The notes: generated from the sequence alone by a model not told the origin. 64,000 bases of DNA from Alkalihalobacillus sp. YIM B00296 (GCF_020179385.1 NZ_JAIBLJ010000002.1:364789-428788), one strand, 5' to 3'. Numbered from the stretch's first letter, positions 16,771 to 25,079 are shown. Numbers and translations: made by a program.

Positions 16771-17496
16771 TCACCTCCCCTCTACGACAAAGCTTTGTGC
16801 TTTTAATCGTTTCCCGTTTACATGCTTCGATTCATCTGAAGCAAGATAAAGGAATACTTCCGTCAAATCTTCAGGCTCTGCAAGCTCATAATCACAATCC
16901 GGAATAGCGAGCTCATGCATTTCGGTATTCATCTCACCAGGGTCTACCATGTTAATCCGGACGCCGGTATCTTCCATTTCATCCGCCCAAATCTCTGTCA
17001 ATCCTTCCAATGCGAACTTGGAAACTCCGTATGCCCCCCAACCGGCATACCCGACATTCCCTGCTTCAGAAGTCACATTGATGATCGAACCAGACTCACG
17101 TTCCAACATGCCCGGTAATACTCGTTTGGTCAGCCTGAAAGGGCCATCCGCATTGACCCGTAACACATCAAGGAACTCTTCACTTGGGTAATCTGTAAGA
17201 TAAGGCATCGGACTTGGTCCTAATCGGGATGCGTTGTTGATCAACACATCAATTTTTCCAAAATTTGATTCGGCCAAGGATATGAATCGTTCAATATCCC
17301 TCGGTTCTGATGCATCTGCCGGAACTGCTAAAACCTCTGCGCCGAGCGCCTCTAATTCTTTTGCAACTTCTTTCAAGTTCATCTCGCCACGTGCGCAAAT
17401 GGCAAGATTCGCTCCATTCTTCGCAAATGCCCTTGCAACCGCTCTTCCTAATCCCTTTGAAGCTCCAGTAATCATGACCACTTGTTTTTCCTTCAT
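16771..17496 (-). CDS. SDR-family oxidoreductase
   Basis: Short-chain dehydrogenase, 241 aa. TGASKGLG cofactor motif (about 10-17), NNAS (about 88-91), catalytic Ser in NVTSEAG and YGVSK (Tyr-Lys). The end departs from the classical pattern (VDPGEMNTEMHELAIPDCDYE, then KRLKAQSFVVEGR), so the substrate pocket is distinct. First gene of the operon with the QueA-like and VOC genes, spaced 5 nt from the next. AAGGAGTT before the ATG. A role in nucleoside or queuosine-like chemistry is only an inference from the neighbour. Confidence 0.85.
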   Translation of the reverse strand: MKEKQVVMITGASKGLGRAVARAFAKNGANLAICARGEMNLKEVAKELEALGAEVLAVPADASEPRDIERFISLAESNFGKIDVLINNASRLGPSPMPYLTDYPSEEFLDVLRVNADGPFRLTKRVLPGMLERESGSIINVTSEAGNVGYAGWGAYGVSKFALEGLTEIWADEMEDTGVRINMVDPGEMNTEMHELAIPDCDYELAEPEDLTEVFLYLASDESKHVNGKRLKAQSFVVEGR

Positions 17497-17601
17497 TTAT
17501 GACAACTCCTTAATTGTTGGATTTCTTAGTTCCAGTTTATTGAATAAGGAGTTCCTTTTCGTCAGAATGAAGATTGAATTTCCCATACCTAATTGGACCG
17601 A

Positions 17602-17640
17602 TAAAAAATCTACATCCCATCTAAGACCATGGATGTAGAT
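17602..17640 (-). terminator. Intrinsic terminator after the DAO-type oxidase
   Basis: On the reverse strand ATCTACATCC and GGATGTAGAT form a 10-bp stem followed by TTTTTT. It lies about 100 bp after the oxidase stop, beyond a repeat copy. Confidence 0.75.
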
Positions 17641-17648
17641 AATTTTAA

Positions 17649-17727
17649 AGAAAACTCGGGCTTTGCCAAGCCTTGGCGAAGGCTGAGCCTTAGCTGCAGG
17701 CTGTCGCCGCCAAAGGAGGACTGAATC
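17649..17727. repeat. GC-rich intergenic repeat, degenerate copy R4
   Basis: Only GGCTGTCGCCGCCAAAGGAG and GACTGAATCC match the family well; the left part is replaced by TTTGCCAAGCCTTGGCGAAG, itself a small inverted repeat (GCCAAG / CTTGGC). Confidence 0.65.
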
Positions 17728-17743
17728 CTTTCATCTTTTCAAT

Positions 17744-18868
17744 TCAAATGCTTTTTTCCATCGCTCCTGAAACGTCATAGTCATGAAGATCCAGTTCAAG
17801 CGGGCGACCGAGCGCAAGTTTCGCAAGTTCCGATCCCAGATATGGTCCACTTGTAAGACCTGAAGCTCCGAGACCATTTGCAATCAGCAATCCCTTTACG
17901 CCTGGAACCGGGCCGATGATCGGGAGAAAACCAGGGGTAAACGGTCGAAAGCCGACTTTGATTTCTTGGATGGTACTAACGGACAGCCCGGGTGCAATTT
18001 GCAATGCCTTGTCTAAAATCTCGTGAACACCACCTGCTGTGACCCGGAAATCGAACCCTACATCGTCTTCATGTGTCGCCCCGACGACCACTCTTCCCCC
18101 TCCAAAACTAAGCAGGTAATGGTTATTCGGCGGCATTACGACAGGCCATTCACTCGTATCTGCATCTGGTATTTCAAGGTGTACAATTTGGGCTCTTTGA
18201 GAAGAGAGCTTGAATTCCCATCCCAAAGGTTGGAGAAGTTCTTTCGACCATGCACCTGTGGTAAGGATCACTTGATCTGCATCAATTGTATTCCCATCGA
18301 ATTCAATACCGGTTACACAAGTTTCTCGCTGAATAAGCCTGGCATCACCTTCCAGAAAATTCACCCCATTCTTTTTGGCAGCATTGATCAGAGCCTTCCG
18401 TAATGCACTTCCATTGACACGTGCAGCCCCGCTGATATGTACGGATGCATAATCCCCAGCCAATGGTGGAAAAAGTGCTTTTGTTTCATCAGCAGACAAG
18501 CGTGTTACTTCTCCAATTTCAGGAGCATCCTCCCGCCGTTTCAGGGCACGCTCGACCATCTTTTCCAGCTTCTTCTCATCCGTATGCAGACTGATCGCTC
18601 CAACACGCCTATACCCCGTATCTATCTCTCCAGCAGCTTCCAGTTCTTTAATCAAGACTGGGTAATATCTCGCCCCGCCTTTAACCAGACGGTACCAAGC
18701 TTTATTCCGGCGCTGAGAAAGCCAGGGACAGATGATTCCAGCCGCAGCCTCAGTCGCTTGTCCATTGTCTTTCCGGTCCACCACAGTCACCTCTGCCCCA
18801 GCTTCAGACAAATGATAAGCTGTCGAAACACCGAGAATCCCACCGCCTACAACAATGAATTTTTCCAT
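17744..18868 (-). CDS. DAO-family FAD-dependent amine/amino-acid oxidase
   Basis: 374-residue glycine/D-amino-acid-oxidase type flavoenzyme. N-terminal Rossmann motif GGGILGVSTAYHLSEAGAEV, ending in the ribose-binding acidic VVDRK, and a C-terminal FAD segment GFRPFTPGFLPIIGPVPG then NGLGASGLTSGP. The family oxidises secondary or primary amines of amino acids to imino acids with release of H2O2, or feeds electrons elsewhere. No signal peptide, so cytoplasmic. Divergent from alaR with about 135 bp between, which allows shared control by the Lrp-type regulator, but this is inferred only. Confidence 0.87.
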   Translation of the reverse strand: MEKFIVVGGGILGVSTAYHLSEAGAEVTVVDRKDNGQATEAAAGIICPWLSQRRNKAWYRLVKGGARYYPVLIKELEAAGEIDTGYRRVGAISLHTDEKKLEKMVERALKRREDAPEIGEVTRLSADETKALFPPLAGDYASVHISGAARVNGSALRKALINAAKKNGVNFLEGDARLIQRETCVTGIEFDGNTIDADQVILTTGAWSKELLQPLGWEFKLSSQRAQIVHLEIPDADTSEWPVVMPPNNHYLLSFGGGRVVVGATHEDDVGFDFRVTAGGVHEILDKALQIAPGLSVSTIQEIKVGFRPFTPGFLPIIGPVPGVKGLLIANGLGASGLTSGPYLGSELAKLALGRPLELDLHDYDVSGAMEKSI

Positions 18869-19003
18869 CTATAACACCTATTTTCAGTCGTTTTAAAGCT
18901 ATTTTACATGACTGGTTTTTCCGATACAATTTGTAGTTGTTTCAGTTCCTTTGGAAATCCTGTTAGAATGGTTCATATGTAAAAATAAAAAGTAGGTGTG
19001 AAA

Positions 19004-19501
19004 ATGAAAGGAATCGAAGTAGAATTATTAAAATTAATTGAGAATAACGCTAATTTGGAAGTAGAAAAAATCGCGAAGTTACTGGGTAAAAGTATAGATG
19101 AAATCCAGGAGCTGATTGATAGACTTGAGAAGAAGAAAGTCATTCTCGGCTATTCGACGCTTATTGATTGGGCAAAGGTTCTGGATGTGGAAGAGGTTAC
19201 GGCCATGGTAGATGTAAAAGTGACTCCCGCTCGTGGTGTCGGTTTTGATAAAGTGGCTGAGCGCATTTATCGTTTTCCAGAAGTCAAAGCTGTATATTTA
19301 ATGTCCGGTGCTTATGATCTGTCCGTTTCGGTGAAAGGAAACACGATGACAGAAATCGGCCACTTTATTTCTGAAAAATTGTCTACGCTCGATTCTGTAC
19401 TATCAACCACAACCCATTTTGTGTTGAAAAGATATAAGCATGACGGCATCATCTTACAGGATTCAGACGAAGATGATAAAAGAATTGTGGTATCACCATG
19501 A
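19004..19501 (+). CDS. alaR: Lrp/AsnC-family regulator, AlaR (YugG) type
   Basis: 165 aa. N-terminal winged HTH (about 1-50: ELLKLIENNANLEVEKIAKLLG, DEIQELIDRLEKKKVILGYS) and C-terminal RAM ligand-binding/oligomer domain (about 65-145, VKVTPARGVGFDKVAERI, VYLMSGAYDLSVSVKG). ATG at 19004 follows AGTAGGTG; the GTG two codons earlier lies within the site. Overlaps the aminotransferase gene by 4 bp (ATGA), the same pair order as B. subtilis yugG-yugH, where the Lrp protein controls alanine aminotransferase expression. Likely autoregulated and responsive to an amino acid. Confidence 0.85.
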   Translation: MKGIEVELLKLIENNANLEVEKIAKLLGKSIDEIQELIDRLEKKKVILGYSTLIDWAKVLDVEEVTAMVDVKVTPARGVGFDKVAERIYRFPEVKAVYLMSGAYDLSVSVKGNTMTEIGHFISEKLSTLDSVLSTTTHFVLKRYKHDGIILQDSDEDDKRIVVSP

Positions 19502-20664
19502 GCCAATTGTCCTACGTATCGAAGCAAGTAAAGGATTTAAAGCCATCTGGTATCCGGCGCTTTTTTGATTTGGCTGCTCAGATGGAGGATGTCATTTCTC
19601 TCGGAGTAGGTGAGCCTGATTTCGTAACGCCGTGGAACTTTATCGAACAAAGCTTCCATGCTCTTGAACAAGGCTACACCTCCTATACTGAAAATGCGGG
19701 TATGATAGAGCTGCGTAGGGAAATCAGCGCATACCTGAACAGAAACTATTATTTGATGTATGATCCAAGTGAGCAGGTGATTGTTTCTGTTGGAGCAAGT
19801 CAGGCGATTGATCTTGCACTCCGGGCGGTGATCGATCCTGGGGATGAAGTCATCGTAGTAGAACCGAGCTTTGTTGCTTATGTGCCGACAGTAAAACTCG
19901 CTGGAGGAATACCCGTCACGATCCAAACGAAAGCGGAAAATGCGTTTAAACTCAAACCTGAAGAGATTGAAGAAGCCATAACACCGAAAACAAAAGCGAT
20001 CTTGCTATGTAATCCGAATAATCCGACTGGAACCTTTTTATTGCAAGAAGAATTGGAACCACTGGCATCAGTGATCAAAAAACATGACCTGCTCGTTCTA
20101 TCCGATGAAATATACGCCGAGCTCACGTATGACGATGATTACACAAGTTTCCCCTCCATCACTGGAATGAAGGAGCGGACGATCCTCATCAGCGGGTTCT
20201 CGAAGGCATTTGCGATGACAGGCTGGCGACTCGGCTATGCGGCAGGACCGGCTGAGTTAATTGCCGCTATGGTTAAAATTCATCAGTATACGATGATGTG
20301 TGCCCCTACGATGGCACAGCATGCTGCCTTAGAGGCCCTGAAAAATGGAAGACAAAGTGTCAAGGATATGTTTGAAAGCTATAAACAAAGAAGGAATTTT
20401 ATCGTCAGCAGCTTGAATGAAATCGGATTGACATGTCCACATCCAGGCGGGGCGTTTTATGCATTCCCATCCATTGAAGCAACCGGGTTAACTTCAAATG
20501 AGTTTGCAGAACATCTGTTGCAAGAAGAACAAGTTGCTGTCGTACCTGGGAATGTATTCGGAGCCAATGGGGAAGGGTATATCCGCTGCTCCTATGCGAC
20601 ATCCATCAAGCAGCTTGATGAAGCCATGAAACGTATGAAACGATTTGTGGAAAAACGAATGTAA
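19498..20664 (+). CDS. alaT: PLP-dependent aminotransferase, AlaT (YugH) type
   Basis: Class I/II fold-type I aminotransferase, 388 aa. PLP lysine is Lys236 (ISGFSKAFAMTGWR); other landmarks are NPNNPTG (172-178), SDEIYAEL (202-209) and the substrate-carboxylate Arg near the end (GYIRCSYA). Subfamily resembles alanine/aspartate transaminases of the YugH group. Translation is coupled to the preceding Lrp regulator, supporting a role in alanine formation or use. Followed by a long inverted repeat that probably terminates transcription. Confidence 0.85.
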   Translation: MSQLSYVSKQVKDLKPSGIRRFFDLAAQMEDVISLGVGEPDFVTPWNFIEQSFHALEQGYTSYTENAGMIELRREISAYLNRNYYLMYDPSEQVIVSVGASQAIDLALRAVIDPGDEVIVVEPSFVAYVPTVKLAGGIPVTIQTKAENAFKLKPEEIEEAITPKTKAILLCNPNNPTGTFLLQEELEPLASVIKKHDLLVLSDEIYAELTYDDDYTSFPSITGMKERTILISGFSKAFAMTGWRLGYAAGPAELIAAMVKIHQYTMMCAPTMAQHAALEALKNGRQSVKDMFESYKQRRNFIVSSLNEIGLTCPHPGGAFYAFPSIEATGLTSNEFAEHLLQEEQVAVVPGNVFGANGEGYIRCSYATSIKQLDEAMKRMKRFVEKRM

Positions 20665-20723
20665 GAAGTAACCGAAAAGATTTTAACAGATTATATCTAT
20701 GTAAATATCATTTATAACGTAAA

Positions 20724-20828
20724 AGATGGGGCTGTCACATAAGTGTCTGCTCTCAGCACTCCTAACAACATGATACAGATTGTTGTGGTTACGTCTGACA
20801 CGATTGTTTCAGAACAGCCCTATCTTTA
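20724..20828 (+). terminator. Long composite hairpin after alaT (GGGCTGT element)
   Basis: Outer arms AGATGGGGCTGT and ACAGCCCTATCT enclose an inner AAGTGTC / GACACG pair and a central AACAAC..GTTGTG hairpin, then TTTATTTCC. It probably ends alaT transcription. Related GGGCTGTCCC elements lie at 21430 and 45744, so it also looks like a dispersed repeat. Confidence 0.6.
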
Positions 20829-20953
20829 TTTCCTTAAAACTCCTTTTATATTAATCCCGTCACCCCCTACCCCGCCACTCTCCCCTTAAAGACCACCATA
20901 GGTATTCTAATTGTAAGATTTCTCCTATGAATTTTCGATCATGAATAAAACTA

Positions 20954-20970
20954 TGTCAGAAAATCTAACA
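20954..20970. promoter_or_regulatory. TnrA/GlnR box upstream of the tnrA promoter
   Basis: TGTCAGAAAATCTAACA fits the 17-bp TnrA consensus TGTNANAWWWTMTNACA at every fixed position. Its centre lies about 50 bp before the start predicted from the TATAAT box at 21000-21005, the standard activating distance for TnrA. Confidence 0.85.
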
Positions 20971-20999
20971 TTACTTTTGGTATCTTCTAAAAATAAGTG

Positions 21000-21005
21000 T
21001 ATAAT
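21000..21005 (+). promoter_or_regulatory. -10 box of the tnrA promoter
   Basis: Consensus TATAAT with no good -35, as expected for an activator-dependent promoter. Predicted start about 21012, giving a leader of about 88 nt. Confidence 0.6.
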
Positions 21006-21027
21006 TACGTAATAAGCAAACCCTCAG

Positions 21028-21044
21028 TGTAAAGAAATTTAACA
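21028..21044. promoter_or_regulatory. Second TnrA/GlnR-like box, downstream of the tnrA start site
   Basis: TGTAAAGAAATTTAACA matches the consensus except for G instead of A at position 7 and T at position 12. It falls at about +16 to +32, so binding there should hinder transcription. Confidence 0.65.
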
Positions 21045-21099
21045 TTTGCTTTTGACTAGTTAAAGGATAAGGTTTTTCTATTCAAAAGAGGTGAAACAG

Positions 21100-21423
21100 A
21101 TGTCAACTGACAAAAAATCTTACAAGGATAAAAAAGTAATGTCCATTGGAATCATCAGTAAAATAACAGGATTATCCGAGCGTAAAATTCGATATTACGA
21201 AGAAAGAAAATTAATATTCCCAGAGAGGACAGAACGAGGTACGCGAAAATACTCCTTTTCTGATGTTGAAATCCTGATGGAAATTGCAAATCAAATTGAA
21301 GATGGGGTCCAGACCTATGAAATAAAAAAAGAAATGTCTAAAAAACAAAAGACCCAAACAAAGGATGACATTAACAAAATGATTCGCGGCCAATTAAACG
21401 CACATTTCCATTTGAGAAAATAG
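21100..21423 (+). CDS. tnrA: Nitrogen regulator TnrA
   Basis: MerR-family global nitrogen regulator, 107 aa (B. subtilis 110). Residues [33 protein letters not shown] and [12 protein letters not shown] form the winged HTH. The C-terminal tail [11 protein letters not shown] is the segment that feedback-inhibited glutamine synthetase binds in known TnrA; this tail separates it from GlnR. ATG at 21100 follows AAAAGAGGTG; a GTG at 21091 is inside that site. Two TnrA boxes in its promoter point to autoregulation. Single gene with terminator. Confidence 0.93.
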   Translation: MSTDKKSYKDKKVMSIGIISKITGLSERKIRYYEERKLIFPERTERGTRKYSFSDVEILMEIANQIEDGVQTYEIKKEMSKKQKTQTKDDINKMIRGQLNAHFHLRK

Positions 21424-21429
21424 AATAAC

Positions 21430-21468
21430 GGGGCTGCCCTATAATTGTTTGACAGCCCCGTTTTTCTT
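21430..21468 (+). terminator. Intrinsic terminator of tnrA
   Basis: CGGGGCTG / CAGCCCCG stem, 14-16 nt loop, TTTTTC. Shares its arms with the GGGCTGT inverted-repeat family. Confidence 0.85.
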
Positions 21469-21493
21469 ATTGTGCAGATAAAATCTACATGCA

Positions 21494-22228
21494 TTAAAAC
21501 TTATTCGAAAGCCCCACATACAAATCGTTCAGGGTATTGTATCCTAGATTTCGAATTTTGTTCAGATATAAACTCCATAATTGTGCAGTCAATTTTGCAT
21601 CCCCTAATGCGTGATGGCGTTCGACTACAGGGATTCCACAATGTTCACAACATTCTTCTAATCGGACCAGATTGATATTCGGTTCTGCAACTTTAAATAA
21701 AAATGACGTATCGACAATCCGGTGATTGAATTGCGATCGGAACAGCTTCCGGTTTGTGTGCTGGAGAAAATTTTTCTCATGATTAGAATGATGGGCCACA
21801 AGTACATCCCCTCTTACAAAATCATAAAATTCGATAAGTGCTTGTTGAAGTTCGGGAGCCTTTTTCAAATCATCGTCAGTTATTCCTGTCAGCTCTATTA
21901 TTTCAGTTGAAAGTTTACGATCGGATCGTACAAGGGAATAATAGGTTTCATTGTGTTGAATGATATCACCCTTCACTTTTATCGCACCTATCGAAATAAT
22001 TTCATCACCTTGATCAGGATAGAAACCTGTAGTTTCTAAATCGAATACAACGACATTCAAGTCTTTCAAAGGAACGGATAAACTTTCCCCAGCTTTCCTT
22101 TCTTTTTCCAATTGTCTTAAAAAGGCAAGATGCTGCGGATTGGTTTGCCCTTGCAGCGGCGCATAAATACTTGAACTCACCTTACCCTGTACCTGTTTCA
22201 TAAACTGAATGATCGGATCAATTTTCAT
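21494..22228 (-). CDS. DnaQ-like 3'-5' exonuclease
   Basis: 244 aa. An N-terminal region of about 75 residues precedes a DEDDh exonuclease domain: motif I FDLETTG, motif III HHALGDAKLTAQLW. Motif II reads VAHHSNHEKNFL, with Glu where DnaQ/PolC have Asp. ATG at 22228 follows AAAGGATG; the longer frame would extend far into the neighbour. It overlaps the end of the DUF294 gene by 11 bp, so the two proteins are made together. Similar DUF294-exonuclease pairs are known in other bacteria; the substrate is unknown. Confidence 0.82.
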   Translation of the reverse strand: MKIDPIIQFMKQVQGKVSSSIYAPLQGQTNPQHLAFLRQLEKERKAGESLSVPLKDLNVVVFDLETTGFYPDQGDEIISIGAIKVKGDIIQHNETYYSLVRSDRKLSTEIIELTGITDDDLKKAPELQQALIEFYDFVRGDVLVAHHSNHEKNFLQHTNRKLFRSQFNHRIVDTSFLFKVAEPNINLVRLEECCEHCGIPVVERHHALGDAKLTAQLWSLYLNKIRNLGYNTLNDLYVGLSNKF

Positions 22229-23216
22229 TTTCCAACATCCTTTTGATGACGGTGCCAGTATAATCCTGCAGTTTTTTACCATTCAATAAGATTTGTTTGA
22301 TCTCATTTCTATCCTTCTTGTCGAGCTTTTTTACATCAAGATAGTGAACATCATCATACAATTCTGAAACTTGGTGTTGTTGCAGCCGGAAATTCAATAA
22401 CTTTTCAAAGTCAACTTTGCAGCCCTCCAACTCCTTGTATTCAGGAAATCCACAAAGCTTCTCAAGTCTAGACAATGTTGAAGTGTCACTGATGTTTTCT
22501 TTGATCGCCAATAAACGGATCGCATTGATATAAGGGAAGAATCCTGAATGTTTCAAATCAACATACCCAGCGTGCGAACCATGTGATTCGGTCAGTATTT
22601 GACGGAATACTCCAACCGCTTTCTTAACATGCCTGGTATTTTCGAATAACCGGTATAAAAAATAAGGCCTTTTCTCAATATGATGATGCAATTGCTGTTT
22701 TAAGCGGGTAATGCCATGCTCTTCACCAGCTAAAACCCTAGCATCATAAAAAATCAATAAAAAACGGATGGACTCAAAACTTTCTTCTTCCAACCACTTA
22801 TCAATTTGCATCTCCCACTCTTCATTCGATTTACACCATAACGGATTAGAACTCATCACACCTCCATCACAATAAGGGTATCCAATCTCATATAAACCAA
22901 AAGAGATTTCTTTCCCCAATTCACGGAAATACTCCCTCGATTTCTCGTTTGATACATGATAAACCAGGCCATGATCTTGGTCGCTGATGATCGCTTGTTC
23001 AAACCTACCCGCACTCCCCATGACAAACCAGGAAAACCGGCAAGGTGGAGGCCCTAATTTCTCCTTGACTTCACTTAACGAAATATCAAATAGATTCTGC
23101 ATGACTGTGTCATGAAAATGATTCAACTCACTAATGCTCGTTTGATGATTTCCTATATGGCTCTCACGCCAACTTTTCAGTGTGTCATAAGGTCCCATAG
23201 GTTCAGGTTCATTCAT
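22218..23216 (-). CDS. DUF294 putative nucleotidyltransferase (GlnD-like)
   Basis: 332 aa. The pol-beta-type nucleotidyltransferase signature is visible: FVMGSAGRFEQAIISDQDHGLVY (about 64-86), with G-S-x-G-R-x-E and the metal pair D-x-D. A helical C-terminal DUF294_C region follows. The same domain type is the uridylyltransferase part of GlnD, which modifies PII. No CBS or cyclic-nucleotide domain is attached. The gene lies 67 bp behind amtB, where many Bacillaceae keep glnK, and overlaps a DnaQ-like exonuclease gene. A regulatory role in nitrogen sensing is inference. Confidence 0.82.
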   Translation of the reverse strand: MNEPEPMGPYDTLKSWRESHIGNHQTSISELNHFHDTVMQNLFDISLSEVKEKLGPPPCRFSWFVMGSAGRFEQAIISDQDHGLVYHVSNEKSREYFRELGKEISFGLYEIGYPYCDGGVMSSNPLWCKSNEEWEMQIDKWLEEESFESIRFLLIFYDARVLAGEEHGITRLKQQLHHHIEKRPYFLYRLFENTRHVKKAVGVFRQILTESHGSHAGYVDLKHSGFFPYINAIRLLAIKENISDTSTLSRLEKLCGFPEYKELEGCKVDFEKLLNFRLQQHQVSELYDDVHYLDVKKLDKKDRNEIKQILLNGKKLQDYTGTVIKRMLENEN

Positions 23217-23238
23217 TTAAACATCTCCTTCAACCTTT

Positions 23239-23270
23239 AAAAGGAGGTGACCTTTTAAGTCAACCTCCTT
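23239..23270 (-). terminator. Hairpin between amtB and the DUF294 gene
   Basis: AAGGAGGTTGAC / GGTCACCTCCTT with a TTAAAA loop and a short T tract on the reverse strand. Probably a partial terminator that lowers expression of the two downstream genes; the right arm also mimics a ribosome site. Confidence 0.6.
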
Positions 23271-23283
23271 GTTCCACCAAAGA

Positions 23284-24552
23284 TCAGCTGCTGATCTTCT
23301 TCTCCTTTGTCAAAAAGGCTTCTGGATATCCATAGGAACCATGTTCACTTATGTCTAAGCCCATAATCTCTTCCTCTTCAGTGACACGTAATCCATTCAT
23401 GGTTTTCTTCATGATATATAAGAGTACAAATGATATCACAAAAGCGTAAGCACCTGACACTCCGACACCCATGGCTTGCACGCCAAGCTGCGTGAATCCG
23501 CCACCGTAAAATAGTCCAGGCTGTCCAACAGTCGCCAATTCTGGTGTAGCAAACAATCCAGTAGACAATGTCCCCCATACCCCGGCAGCACCATGAACGG
23601 ACAGTGCAAAAATCGGGTCATCTACTTTAAGTCTTTCGAAAAGCTTCATACTGTAAAAAACAAGTACTCCTGCAACTATACCGATCACAACCGCAGCCCA
23701 CGTTTCAACAAACGCACAGGATGCAGTTATGGCTACGAGCCCTGCCAATCCACCATTCAACATGGTCGGTATGTCTGATTTCCCAAGAACCATCCAGGAA
23801 ATGATCAAAGCGGAAATCGCTCCAGCACCAGCTGCTAAATTGGTATTCAAAGCAACAAATCCGAAAAATCCATCATCGACGACAAATGTACTTCCGGCAT
23901 TAAAGCCGAACCAGCCAATCCATAAAACGAGGACACCTAAGGCGGTGAAAACTTGATTGTGGCCATATAAATTGTTCGCCGTTCCATTTTTGTTGAATTT
24001 CCCCATCCTCGGTTTCAAAAGAATCGTTGCAGCGAAAGCAGCCATCGCCCCAGTTAAATGGACAACAGTAGAACCTGCAAAGTCTTGCTTTCCATGTTCT
24101 CCTAACCAGCCGCCTCCCCAAATCCAGTGTGCGACTACAGGATAAACGAGAGCAGAAAACAGGATGGCGAAAACAACATAGACAGAAAGTTTAGCCCGCT
24201 CCGCAAATCCTCCAAACGCAATCGTCAGTGAGATGCCAGCAAAAGCAAGCTGGAACATAAAGTAAGCTGCGGTCGAATAATCCATTCCCTCTATTTCATA
24301 ACCAGAATAGAAAAAATCAGACAACCCGACTAGAAAGTTTCCATTTTCCCCAAAAATGAATCCATACCCTAATGCCCAAAACACGATAGAAGATATTCCG
24401 AACGTAAAGATGGTTTTCCCTGCAATATGTCCTGCATTTTTCATGCGGGTGGATCCTGCTTCAAGTAAAATAAACCCGCCTTGCATAAAGATGACTAAAA
24501 TAGCACCTAGGATCAACCAAACACTATTTAACGAAAACATGATGTCTTCCAT
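23284..24552 (-). CDS. amtB: Ammonium transporter AmtB/NrgA
   Basis: Amt/Rh-family channel, 422 aa, about 11 membrane helices. Family signatures: FMFQLAFAGISLTIAFGGFAERAK, GSTVVHLTGAMAAF, the conserved His of the pore in STVVHLTG and in SVHGAAGVWGTLSTG. ATG at 24552 (MEDIMFSLN) follows AGGGGG; the longer frame covers the promoter and is rejected. Two TnrA boxes flank the -10 region, so expression in nitrogen limitation is expected. The next genes are DUF294 and an exonuclease rather than glnK. Confidence 0.94.
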   Translation of the reverse strand: MEDIMFSLNSVWLILGAILVIFMQGGFILLEAGSTRMKNAGHIAGKTIFTFGISSIVFWALGYGFIFGENGNFLVGLSDFFYSGYEIEGMDYSTAAYFMFQLAFAGISLTIAFGGFAERAKLSVYVVFAILFSALVYPVVAHWIWGGGWLGEHGKQDFAGSTVVHLTGAMAAFAATILLKPRMGKFNKNGTANNLYGHNQVFTALGVLVLWIGWFGFNAGSTFVVDDGFFGFVALNTNLAAGAGAISALIISWMVLGKSDIPTMLNGGLAGLVAITASCAFVETWAAVVIGIVAGVLVFYSMKLFERLKVDDPIFALSVHGAAGVWGTLSTGLFATPELATVGQPGLFYGGGFTQLGVQAMGVGVSGAYAFVISFVLLYIMKKTMNGLRVTEEEEIMGLDISEHGSYGYPEAFLTKEKKISS

Positions 24553-24588
24553 GAATAATCCCCCTATGTCAGATTTATTATCAGTTGA

Positions 24589-24605
24589 TGTTATATAATC
24601 TAACA
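24589..24605. promoter_or_regulatory. TnrA/GlnR box downstream of the amtB start site
   Basis: Reads TGTTATATAATCTAACA on the + strand and fits TGTNANAWWWTMTNACA fully. It lies at about +13 to +29 relative to the start predicted from the -10 at 24630-24625 (TATAAA), between promoter and ribosome site. Confidence 0.75.
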
Positions 24606-24656
24606 TCAACCTTGTTGTGTTTATTTTATACACTAGAGCGCTACATGCAACTTCTA

Positions 24657-24673
24657 TGTAAGAAAATCTGACA
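24657..24673. promoter_or_regulatory. TnrA box upstream of the amtB promoter
   Basis: TGTAAGAAAATCTGACA, a full consensus match. Its centre is about 47-48 bp before the predicted amtB start, the activating position seen in B. subtilis nrgAB. Confidence 0.85.
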
Positions 24674-24709
24674 TACTTTTCTCGTTTTTATAAATTTTCT
24701 TTATGATAA

Positions 24710-24825
24710 GAAAAGCGCAAACGCCCTGATCAACCACGCAGGTCACTGGAAGTCCGACGAGGAGGCTGTCGCCGCCGCAGGAGGACGAAGTGAACCAAGT
24801 GGTTGGGCGTTGAAGCTAGACATCA
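24710..24825. repeat. GC-rich intergenic repeat, short-form copy R5
   Basis: Complete short form with both ends (GAAAAGCGCAAACGCCCTGA and GGTTGGGCGTTGAAGCTAGA). R6 starts two bases after it, so two copies stand head to tail. Together with R6 and the amtB regulatory sites it fills the 527-bp gap 24553-25079. Confidence 0.9.
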
Positions 24826-24826
24826 T

Positions 24827-24950
24827 GAAAAGCGCAAACGCCCCTTGATCAGCCACGTAGGTCACGAGGAGGCTCGAACCAAACAAAGTTCGATTCTGCG
24901 TGGGTAAACCTTCGACCTAAATCAATGTGTCGCCGCCGCAGGAGGAAAGC
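24827..24950. repeat. GC-rich intergenic repeat, long-form copy R6 (3' truncated)
   Basis: Long form with the GAACCAAACAAAGTTC insert and CTTCGACCTAAATCAATGTG, ending at GCAGGAGGAAAGC without the usual right arm. Directly follows R5. Confidence 0.88.
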
Positions 24951-25001
24951 AAGTATATTTCCAAATTGTAAAACAATAATCTATACGGAAACAGCTTTAA
25001 G

Positions 25002-25037
25002 AAAAACGCAGGGAAATCATTAGAATCCCCTGCGTCT
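25002..25037 (-). terminator. Intrinsic terminator of the amide-utilisation operon
   Basis: Reverse strand: ACGCAGGG / CCCTGCGT stem and TTTTTC. It follows the symporter gene, last of four. Confidence 0.8.
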
Positions 25038-25079
25038 TAGTGTGTGAATCAAATCGTTTATAAATTGATAAAGAATATT

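Noticed and set aside
24553..24633. Longer start of amtB at 24633
   Set aside because: It would translate the predicted -10 region and a TnrA box; ATG 24552 has AGGGGG and begins at the signal/helix.
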